This document shows, piece after piece, positions 1 through 5,500 of a stretch of 5,912 nucleotides of DNA. Under the pieces are notes generated by a model that was not told the origin of the DNA, ran no database searches, and saw only the letters and a program-made list of their open reading frames with translations. A program made the position numbers and the translations under genes. Every line of letters starts with the position of its first letter. Positions within the stretch are counted from its first letter, which is position 1. Source of the stretch: Caulobacter sp. (GTDB lineage Bacteria; Pseudomonadota; Alphaproteobacteria; Caulobacterales; Caulobacteraceae); contig JACMOF010000417.1 in the NCBI GenBank assembly GCA_014378155.1, positions 1 through 5,912 on the forward strand, given 5' to 3'.

Positions 1-177
1 CTGTCGCGGGCCCGCTACGGCGCGGGGATCGACAGCTCGCTCAGCCTGCTCGACTCCGAGCGCACGCTCTATACGGCCCAGAAGGGCTTGATCAACACCC
101 GCCTGGTGCGCGCCACCAACCTGGCCACCCTCTACAAGGCCCTCGGCGGCGGCGCCCCCGCCGCGCCGGGGACCTAG
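1..177 (+). CDS. Outer-membrane efflux channel, NodT/TolC-type, C-terminal fragment
   Basis: This is the last 58 codons of a gene that begins before the window, read in frame 1 and ending at TAG (175-177). The peptide contains RYGAGIDSSLSLLDSERTLY, then AQKGLINTRL, and closes with NLATLYKALGGG plus a short Ala/Pro tail. The pattern R-Y-x-x-G-x-x-S-x-L-x-x-L-D-x-x-R-x-L-Y followed by L-Y-K-A-L-G-G-G is the hallmark of the last helical repeat of NodT-type outer membrane factors. These form the periplasm-spanning outer-membrane duct of tripartite RND or MFS efflux pumps. Partner pump and adaptor genes would be expected upstream, outside the window. The ending is close to where the family normally stops, so the protein is probably complete at its C-terminus, although the stop codon lies inside the end of a dispersed repeat. 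The substrate cannot be told from this fragment. Confidence 0.85.
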   Translation: MSRARYGAGIDSSLSLLDSERTLYTAQKGLINTRLVRATNLATLYKALGGGAPAAPGT

Positions 178-280
178 AGCATTTCCCGACCTGACTGCGT
201 CAGGCCGTGAGCTCTAATCTTCTGTTTTGACGTATTTTTCTTCACGCGAACCGGAACCACTTCGCTCAAAAATGCTCTAG
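174..280. repeat. Dispersed intergenic repeat with 11-bp terminal inverted repeats
   Basis: The ends are exact inverted copies: CTAGAGCATTT (174-184) and AAATGCTCTAG (270-280). Inside, CCTGAC (190-195) and GTCAGG (199-204) form a perfect 6-bp hairpin with a 3-base loop, followed by a T-rich middle (about 217-240) and the segment around TTCACGCGAACCGGAACC. I recall this arrangement as a non-coding repeat found many times between genes in Caulobacter and relatives; that is memory, not a search. No coding capacity is apparent. Its first bases overlap the last four bases of the upstream efflux-channel gene and include that gene's TAG stop. Confidence 0.75.
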
Positions 281-329
281 ACGGACCACGCGATCCCCCA
301 TGCGCCCCCTCCCCCAAGCGTGCCATTTT

Positions 330-352
330 CCTTCTCCCCTTGCGGGAGAAGG
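330..352. repeat. Short palindrome, REP-like
   Basis: CCTTCTCCC (330-338) and GGGAGAAGG (344-352) form a perfect 9-bp stem with a 5-base loop. A weaker hairpin, GCGAT (355-359) with ATCGC (366-370), lies between it and the 3' end of the minus-strand gene that stops at 395. The sequence resembles the CTTCTCCC...GGGAGAAGG palindromes common between genes in alphaproteobacteria. For a transcript of the minus-strand gene the stem is followed by AAAA, not a T-run, so it is not a canonical intrinsic terminator, though it could still stabilise or end that transcript. Confidence 0.5.
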
Positions 353-394
353 ACGCGATAGCAAGATCGCTGAATTGGGTATGCCGAGCGGGCC

Positions 395-898
395 CTACTT
401 TACCCGCTTCCATACCGAGATCGGGATCGTCCCGTCCGCCGCCGCCGGCACCTGGTAGCTCAGTTCCTCGCCCTTCAGCTCATATCGCCGCTTCTGCTCC
501 GTGCCCTCCCAATTGGGATAGGACGCGCCCTCGATTCGGAAGGTCAGCACGTGGGCCGTCGCGTCGATCGTCACAGTCCCATAATGGGTGCTCGACCCCA
601 GCACGGCGCTCTCGAACTCGGCCGCCGTGCCCTTGCGCTTGTCGGCCAAGGCGAACCTCGGCCGCTCCGCCTTGAAGATCTGCAGGCTATAACGGCCTTG
701 GTCATCGACAATCAGCCGGCCCTTGGGCGCCTCGCCATAGCCGTGGGTGCGCGCCCCGCCGGGATGCAGGTCGTCGGCGGCGACCAAGATCCAGGTCCCC
801 CCCAGCGATGGCTCGGCCGCGTGCGCCGCCGAGAACGACAAGGCCGCTAACGTCAAACCGAAAGCCACGCCCCATGGCCGCGTCGTGGTCGTGCTCAT
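395..898 (-). CDS. Exported lipocalin-like domain protein
   Basis: The protein has 167 residues. Its N-terminus MSTTTTRPWG leads into a hydrophobic stretch (about 10-24, VAFGLTLAALSFSAA) and an AHA|AEP signal-peptidase I site near residue 27, so it should be Sec-exported to the periplasm. The mature part begins with GGTWILVAADD (33-43), continues with a G-x-x-P-K-G-R-L-I-V-D-D-Q-G-R-Y-S core (54-71), and ends with a beta-rich stretch closing on ISVWKRVK. This matches the small lipocalin-like domain (Pfam Lipocalin_5 type), usually of unknown ligand. The reading frame stays open upstream to 955, but the start at 898 is chosen because GGAG (complement of 905-908) sits 6 bases ahead and the signal peptide begins there; the longer form would put a charged, Arg-rich extension before it and run through the dyads in the gap. 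It is divergent from a CGNR regulator, which may control it. No catalytic motif is visible. Confidence 0.82.
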   Translation of the reverse strand: MSTTTTRPWGVAFGLTLAALSFSAAHAAEPSLGGTWILVAADDLHPGGARTHGYGEAPKGRLIVDDQGRYSLQIFKAERPRFALADKRKGTAAEFESAVLGSSTHYGTVTIDATAHVLTFRIEGASYPNWEGTEQKRRYELKGEELSYQVPAAADGTIPISVWKRVK

Positions 899-904
899 GT
901 CGAT

Positions 905-908
905 CTCC
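905..908 (-). promoter_or_regulatory. Ribosome binding site of the lipocalin-like gene
   Basis: Read on the minus strand, GGAG (within CTGGAGATCGAC) lies 6 bases before the ATG at 898-896. It decides the start codon against the longer open frame that begins at 955, which has no comparable signal and would encode an unlikely Arg-rich leader before the signal peptide. Confidence 0.7.
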
Positions 909-913
909 AGTGA

Positions 914-932
914 TAACTTGTTAGACAGGTTA
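914..932. promoter_or_regulatory. Candidate operator dyad A in the lipocalin/CGNR divergent region
   Basis: TAACTTGTTAGACAGGTTA is a 19-bp imperfect palindrome centred on base 923. Seven of nine positions of the left half match the complement of the right half. Its reverse complement shares its first nine bases, TAACCTGTC, with dyad B at 958-976. It lies just upstream of the lipocalin-like gene's ribosome binding site, so a protein bound here would probably overlap that gene's transcription start. That it is an operator, and that the adjacent CGNR protein binds it, is inference from position and symmetry. Confidence 0.5.
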
Positions 933-957
933 CTTGCGCACCTTCGACGACGCATCC

Positions 958-976
958 TAACCTGTCAATTCGGTTA
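958..976. promoter_or_regulatory. Candidate operator dyad B in the lipocalin/CGNR divergent region
   Basis: TAACCTGTCAATTCGGTTA has outer arms TAACC and GGTTA as inverted copies, centred on base 967, which is 44 bp (about four helical turns) from dyad A. TAACCTGTC (958-966) is an exact inverted copy of GACAGGTTA (924-932) in dyad A. A further half-site, GACAGG, lies at 980-985 and runs into the AGGA ribosome binding site of the CGNR gene. The minus strand of this dyad contains TTGACA (968-963), a possible -35 for the lipocalin-like gene, but I found no convincing matching -10 element. Confidence 0.45.
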
Positions 977-990
977 CTGGACAGGAACGC

Positions 991-1560
991 ATGATCGCGA
1001 AGGCGGAAATCCGCGACGGCTTCAAGTTTCGAGGCGGCCGCCTGGCGCTCGACCTGCCGGCGACGGTGACCGGTCGCCTGGGCGCCGCGCCCCGCGACCT
1101 GCTGGCCACGCCCGCCGATCTCGATCGCTGGCTGGTCGCCGCTGGCTTGGCCGAGGTCTCGCCCAGCGCCACCGACGGCAACCTGGTCCAGACCCGCGGC
1201 CTGCGCGAGGCGCTCTATCGCCTGGCCTTGGCCCGCGCCAAGGGCGGCGACCTGCCGAGCCTCGACCGCGAGCTGATCAATGGCTTCGCCGCCCTGCCCG
1301 CCGCCCCGCCCTGGCTGGGCGAGGATGGCCGCGCTCGGTTGTTTGGCGATGCGCGCAGCCTGTTGGCCGGCCTGGCCCGTGAAGGCGTCGACCTGCTGGG
1401 CGGCGAGCTCTCCGACCGCATCCGCCAGTGCGAAGGCCCGCCCTGCGCGGTGCTGTTCCTCGACACCTCCCGCAAGGGCGACAGGCGGTGGTGCTCGATG
1501 ACCGCGTGCGGGAACAGGGCGAAGGCGGCAGGGTTTCGGAAGCGGGAGCGGTCTCTCTAA
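991..1560 (+). CDS. ABATE-domain, CGNR zinc-finger putative transcription regulator
   Basis: The protein has 189 residues. Its N-terminal part fits the ABATE (putative stress-induced regulator) domain: FRGGRLALDLPATVTGR at residues 13-29, then helical segments with the family's TRGLREALYRL at 68-78. The C-terminal part is a CGNR zinc finger, with Cys147 and Cys152 in CEGPPC, Cys168 in RRWCSM and Cys173 in the diagnostic CGNR motif (173-176), followed by a basic tail (AKAAGFRKRERSL) suited to nucleic-acid contact. All four presumed zinc-binding cysteines are present and the length is normal, so the gene looks intact. The family is annotated as putative cytoplasmic transcription regulators, mostly uncharacterised. 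The start at 991 has AGGA at 983-986, only 4 bases upstream, and matches the family N-terminus. It is transcribed away from the lipocalin-like gene, and the shared gap has two dyads, suggesting autoregulation and control of the neighbour; this is inference. Confidence 0.88.
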   Translation: MIAKAEIRDGFKFRGGRLALDLPATVTGRLGAAPRDLLATPADLDRWLVAAGLAEVSPSATDGNLVQTRGLREALYRLALARAKGGDLPSLDRELINGFAALPAAPPWLGEDGRARLFGDARSLLAGLAREGVDLLGGELSDRIRQCEGPPCAVLFLDTSRKGDRRWCSMTACGNRAKAAGFRKRERSL

Positions 1561-1562
1561 TT

Positions 1563-1687
1563 CCGCTCATCCCGGCGAATGCCGGGACCCAGATCCCTTA
1601 GCGGTGAGGATGACGGGAAGAGCTAGGCGCCTATGGCGTCAGCCTCAGCTATTCCATCTCGGTCCCGGCATTCGTTGGGATGAGCGG
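1563..1687. repeat. Inverted pair of dispersed repeat units in a convergent gap
   Basis: The 27-base arms at 1563-1589 and 1661-1687 are inverted copies matching at 25 of 27 positions; the two differences become G-U pairs in plus-strand RNA. Each arm also contains its own hairpin: CCCGGC (1571-1576) with GCCGGG (1581-1586), and CCCGGC (1664-1669) with GTTGGG (1674-1679). The 71-base middle holds a smaller imperfect stem, AGCTAGGC (1621-1628) with GCCTCAGCT (1642-1650). The core TCATCCCGGCGAATGCCGGG resembles a repeat I recall as abundant between genes in Caulobacterales and other alphaproteobacteria. The element starts two bases after the CGNR gene's stop and ends 13 bases before the Lrp gene's stop, so it fills nearly the whole gap. 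Confidence 0.75.
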
Positions 1688-1693
1688 GTTTTT
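1563..1693 (+). terminator. Candidate intrinsic terminator of the CGNR gene, built from the repeat
   Basis: The inverted repeat arms can pair along 27 bases, and one base after the right arm comes TTTTT (1689-1693). A transcript reading out of the CGNR gene would thus form a GC-rich stem followed by a U-run. The long 71-base loop is unusual. The local hairpin within the right arm (1664-1679) lies 9 bases before the U-run and could serve instead. On the minus strand there is no T-run after the stem, so a two-way terminator is not supported. Confidence 0.45.
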
Positions 1694-1700
1694 GCCAGGA

Positions 1701-2162
1701 TTACAACGGCAGCTGCACCGTGCTCTTCACCTCTTCCAGCACGGCATAGGTCCGCGTCTCGCGCACCCCCCGCATCTTGACCAGGATGTCGCCCAGGAAC
1801 CCGCGATAGGCCTCCATGTCGCGCACCCGGGCCTTGATCAGATAGTCGAAGCCCCCGGCCACCATGTGGCACTCCAGGATCTCGGGCGCGCGGCGCACGG
1901 CGGCGGCGAAGTCCTCGAACACCTCGCCGGTCGTGCGGCCCAGCACCACCTCGACGAAGATCAGCAGGGCGCGGTCGACCTTGGCCGGATCGAGCAGCGC
2001 CACATAGCCGAGGATGAAACCGCGCTCGCGCAGCCGCCGCACACGGTCGAAGGTGGCGGCCGGTGACAGGTTGCAGCGTTTGGCCAGCTCGGCGTTGGTG
2101 ATACGGCCATCGACCTGCAGCACCCGTAAAAGTCGGCGATCGGTATCATCTAGAGCAGACAT
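1701..2162 (-). CDS. putR: Lrp/AsnC-family regulator, probable PutR (activator of proline catabolism)
   Basis: The protein has 153 residues, standard for the family. The N-terminus LDDTDRRLLRVLQVDGRITN (4-23) opens an AsnC-type winged helix-turn-helix, with recognition helix LSPAATFDRVRRLRERGFI (32-50). The C-terminal RAM ligand-binding and oligomerisation domain (about 65-142) shows the conserved G-G-F-D-Y-L-I-K turn (103-110), the RDMEAYRGFL helix (114-123) and the closing TRTYAVLEEVKST (136-148). Such proteins form dimers to octamers that wrap DNA and respond to an amino acid. Divergent placement next to putA is the arrangement seen for PutR of Agrobacterium and Rhodobacter, where the protein senses proline, activates putA and represses itself. 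The role here follows from that analogy. The start at 2162 has only a weak purine-rich signal (GGGA, complement of 2170-2173), but the family N-terminus begins exactly there. Confidence 0.88.
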   Translation of the reverse strand: MSALDDTDRRLLRVLQVDGRITNAELAKRCNLSPAATFDRVRRLRERGFILGYVALLDPAKVDRALLIFVEVVLGRTTGEVFEDFAAAVRRAPEILECHMVAGGFDYLIKARVRDMEAYRGFLGDILVKMRGVRETRTYAVLEEVKSTVQLPL

Positions 2163-2179
2163 GGACTTTTCCCGTTGTA

Positions 2180-2223
2180 ACCGAAGATAATTCGGAAATT
2201 GATCCGAACAAACAAAGCACCTT
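2180..2223. promoter_or_regulatory. Candidate Lrp-type binding region, copy 1 (putR side)
   Basis: This 44-bp block starts 18 bases upstream of the putR start codon. It contains the dyad CCGAA-N5-TTCGG (2181-2195), a 15-bp form typical in size for Lrp-family sites, and a second CCGAA box at 2204, 23 bp from the first. The same block recurs without gaps at 2501-2544, 321 bp away, with 33 of 44 positions identical. The differences cluster in a seven-base spacer while ACCGAAGAT, CGGA, CCGAACAAAC and AAGCACCTT are kept. Its position next to putR fits autoregulation. Binding by PutR is inferred. Confidence 0.5.
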
Positions 2224-2363
2224 CGATCATGTCGGCGCTATACCCTCAATCGTCCTAGCAAGCTTGGCCGCGCCACTCCCCCCCTCGGCGTTTCCAGGCG
2301 GCAGGATCGCCCCGCGCAAGCGGCGGCCGTCGCGGCGCGCCTCTCCCCCGTTGAGCGCCGCGC

Positions 2364-2419
2364 GAGAGCGGAAGGGGCACGCGACCTCCCCCCGTAACGT
2401 GTCCCTTCCCACCGCTCTC
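2364..2419. repeat. Long imperfect hairpin in the putR-putA gap
   Basis: GAGAGCGG (2364-2371) pairs with CCGCTCTC (2412-2419). Directly inside, AAGGGGCACG (2372-2381) pairs with CGTGTCCCTT (2398-2407) with one G-U pair. A 4-base bulge (2408-2411) separates the two stems on one side, and the loop is 16 bases (2382-2397). There is no T-run, so it is not an intrinsic terminator. It could be a fragment of a dispersed GC-rich repeat, or a leader RNA structure if putA transcription starts near the first control block. Confidence 0.5.
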
Positions 2420-2500
2420 CTTCCCGCCCACTGTGCCGTCGACATGCTCCCGAGCGACCTCGCGGCGCGCCTGGAGCGAATGACTGGTCTCGCCGATTTT

Positions 2501-2544
2501 ACCGAAGATTACACGGACCAGCCACCGAACAAACGAAGCACCTT
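2501..2544. promoter_or_regulatory. Candidate Lrp-type binding region, copy 2 (putA side)
   Basis: This is the second copy of the 44-bp block, in the same orientation as copy 1, ending 47 bases before the putA start codon. CCGAA boxes at 2502 and 2525 keep the 23-bp spacing of copy 1, while the TTCGG partner has decayed to CACGG (2512-2516). The location suits an upstream activation site for putA. That a PutR octamer could bridge both copies is inference from the spacing and family behaviour. Confidence 0.5.
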
Positions 2545-2591
2545 TGGCCGATGTCGCGATAGACCGATGATATTCCATTAACGAGGCGACC

Positions 2592-5500
2592 ATGACCGAC
2601 TGGGACACGCTGGACGACGGCAAGTACCGCGACGAGGCCGCGGTGATCGCCGACTTGCTAGCCGCCCAGCCCCTGAGCCTGGAGGATCGCGCCGCCGTCC
2701 GCGCCGAGGCCGAGGCCCTGGTGCGCGGCGCCCGCCGCAGCGTCCGCAAGCAGGGCGTGGTCGAAAGCTTCCTGCAGGAGTTTTCGCTCGGCACCCGCGA
2801 GGGCCTGGCCCTGATGTGCCTGGCCGAGGCCCTGCTGCGCACCCCTGACGACGACACCCGCGACAAGCTGATCGCCGAGAAGATCGGCTCGGCCGACTGG
2901 GCTTCCCACTTGGGCGGCAGCGACAGCCTGTTCGTCAACGCCTCGACCTGGGGCTTGATGCTGACCGGCAAGCTGGTCGAGCCCGACGACCAGGCCCAGC
3001 GGGTTTTGCGGGCGTTTATCAAAAAGATCGCCGGCCGCCTGGGCGAGCCGGTGATCCGCGCCGCCGTCGGCCAGGCCGTCCGCATCATGGGCGAGCAGTT
3101 CGTGCTGGGCCGCACCATCGAGGCGGCCATCAAGCGCGCCGCCCACGACAACGACATCTGCAGCTTTGACATGCTGGGCGAAGGCGCCCGCACCGCCGCC
3201 GACGCCGCCCGCTATGAGAAGTCCTATGCCGACGCGATTCAAACCGTCGGCAAGCTGTCCAACCGCGCCGGCCCGGAAGCCGGCCACGGCGTGTCGATCA
3301 AGCTGTCGGCCTTGACCCCGCGCTATGAGGCCACGCAAGAGGCCCGCGTCTGGGACGAGCTCTACCCGCGCATCCTGCGCCTGGCGCTGATCGCCGCAGA
3401 GCATGATTTGAGCTTCACGATCGACGCCGAAGAGGCGGACAGACTGGCGTTGTCGCTGAAGCTGCTGGACCGCCTGTGCCGCGAGCCGGAACTGGGCGAC
3501 TGGACCGGCCTGGGCCTGGCTGTCCAGGCCTATCAGAAGCGCTGCCCCGAGGTGATCGCCCGCCTCACCGCCCTCTCCAAGGAAACCGGTCGCCGCCTGA
3601 TGGTCCGCCTGGTCAAGGGGGCCTACTGGGACAGCGAGATCAAGCGCGCCCAGGTCGCCGGCCGGCCGGACTATCCGGTCTACACCACCAAGCCCGCCAC
3701 CGACCTGTCGTACCTGGTCTGCGCCAAGGCCCTGGTCGCCGCCGCGCCCCACCTCTATGCCCAGTTCGCCACCCACAACGCCCACACGCTGGCGGCCGTG
3801 GTGCGCATGGCCAAGAATGCCGGCGTCAAGATCGAGCACCAACGCCTGCACGGCATGGGCGAGGCGCTCTATGCCGCCGCCGACGACCTCTATGACGGCG
3901 TCACCCTGCGGGCCTACGCCCCGGTGGGCGGCCACGAGGACCTGTTGCCCTACCTGGTCCGCCGCCTGCTGGAGAACGGCGCCAACACATCGTTCGTCCA
4001 CGCCCTGCTCGACGAGCGGGTGCCGGTTGAGCAGGTGGTGGTCGATCCGATCACCGCCGTGGAAGCCCACCCCGACCGCCACGCCAAGATCCCGACGCCG
4101 ACCAATATCTACGGTCCGTGGCGCCGCAACAGTGCTGGCGTCGACCTGTCGGTGAAGGCCGCGCGCGACCGCCTGGCCGCCCACCTCGTCGAACTGGACA
4201 AGCTGACCCTGTCGTCCGGCCCGCTGATCGGCGGCAAATTCACGGCCGGCGCGCCGCCGATGCCGGTGCAGAGCCCGGCCGACCCTGCCCGCGTGGTCGG
4301 GGTGGTCTCCGAGGCCCAACTGCCGCAGATCGACCAGGCTTTCAAGCTGGCTCGCGCCGCCCAGCCCGCCTGGGATCAGGCCGGCGGCCCCGCCCGCGCC
4401 GTGGTCCTGCGGTCGATGGGCGACGCCCTGGAAGCCAATATTGAGCGCCTGATCGCCATCCTGTCGCGCGAAGCCGGCAAGACCCTGCCCGACGCCGTGG
4501 CCGAGGGGCGCGAAGCGGTCGATTTCTGCCGCTACTACGCCAAGCTGGCCGAGGAGCAGTTCGGCCTGGCTGGCGAGACCCTGACTGGGCCGGCCGGCGG
4601 GACCAACACACTGCGCTTGGCGGGCCGGGGCGTGTTCGTCTGCATCAGCCCGTGGGACTTCCCGCTGGCGATCTTCACCGGCCAGATCGCCGCCGCCTTG
4701 GCGGCCGGCAACGCCGTGCTGGCCAAGCCTGCCGAGCAGACGCCGCTGGTCGCCTATAAGGCGGTAAAGCTCTATCACGCCGCCGGCCTGGACCACCGCC
4801 TGCTGGCCCTGCTGCCAGGTCGGGGCGAGACAGTCGGCGCGGCCCTGACCGCCCATGACGGCCTGGACGGCGTGGCCTTCACCGGCGGCACCGACACCGG
4901 CTGGCGGATCAACCAGACGCTGGCCCAACGCCAAGGCCCGATCGTGCCGTTCATCGCCGAGACCGGCGGCCTGAACGGCATGTTCGTCGATACCACCGCC
5001 CAGCGCGAACAGGTGATTGACGACGTGATCCTGTCGGCCTTTGGCAGCGCCGGCCAGCGCTGCTCGGCCCTGCGGCTGCTGTTCCTGCCGGAAGACACCG
5101 CCGACGGCTTGATCGAGGGCCTGAAGGGGGCCATGGACGCCCTGGTGATCGGCGACCCGGCCCTGGCCGTCACCGACGTCGGTCCCGTGATCGACGCCGA
5201 GGCCAAGGCGGCGCTAGACAAGCATCTCGTCCGCCTGAGACACGAGGCCAAGGTCCTGCACCAGCTTACGGCCCCGGAAGCCGGGACCTTCTTCGCCCCG
5301 GTCCTGGCCGAGATCCCCGCCGCCGACTTCCTGGAGCGCGAGGTGTTCGGCCCGGTGCTGCACGTGGTGCGCTATCGGCCCGAGGACCTGGAGCAGGTGG
5401 CCGGCGCCCTGGCGGCCCGCCACTACGGCCTGACCCTGGGCGTTCACTCGCGGATCGAGCGCTTCGCGGCCGACGTGCAGCGCCTGGTCCCGGCCGGCAA

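Larger units (their letters stand above)
2163..2591. other. Divergent putR-putA intergenic region, 429 bp, non-coding
   Basis: I see no credible gene here. Both ends carry relatively AT-rich control sequence (2163-2260 and about 2495-2591), each with one copy of a 44-bp block. The middle (about 2261-2490) is GC-rich, low in complexity, and built of C-runs and inverted repeats: CGCGGCGC (2331-2338) with GCGCCGCG (2355-2362), and a longer hairpin at 2364-2419. Open frames crossing it give Arg/Pro/Gly/Ala-rich peptides with no family resemblance. The gap is long for a two-gene divergon and looks like a compact control region split by added sequence. A weak -10-like GCTATACC lies at 2237-2244 on the plus strand, without a convincing -35. 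Confidence 0.6.

Noticed and set aside
330..352. Nine-pair hairpin as an intrinsic terminator for the lipocalin-like gene
   Set aside because: On the minus strand the stem is followed by AAAA rather than a T-run, so it was kept only as a palindromic repeat.
174..413. Minus-strand open frame of 79 codons across the repeat region
   Set aside because: It overlaps a dispersed non-coding repeat and the end of the lipocalin-like gene, and gives a basic low-complexity peptide without family resemblance.
899..955. Upstream extension of the lipocalin-like gene to an ATG at 955
   Set aside because: The added residues (MRRRRCASNLSN...) precede a normal signal peptide, overlap the putative operator dyads, and lack a ribosome site. 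The start at 898 has GGAG at good spacing.
2150..2157. CTAGAGCA near the putR start, resembling the end of the 174-280 repeat
   Set aside because: Only eight bases match, inside conserved putR coding sequence, with no partner end. Treated as coincidence.
2237..2244. GCTATACC as a Caulobacter-type -10 element for putA
   Set aside because: It nearly fits a GCTANAWC-like box but has no suitable TTGACG-like -35 at the right spacing and would imply a leader of about 340 bases. Mentioned only in the gap description.
2444..2581. Small plus-strand open frame of 45 codons just upstream of putA, a possible leader peptide
   Set aside because: It has no ribosome binding site before the ATG, it runs through the duplicated control block, and its peptide resembles no family. 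Chance openness in GC-rich DNA explains it.
2658..4934. Very long minus-strand open frame (758 codons) opposite putA
   Set aside because: It is a Gly/Gln/Ala/Val-rich mirror of putA codon bias with no recognisable domain. The plus-strand frame has full family motifs throughout.
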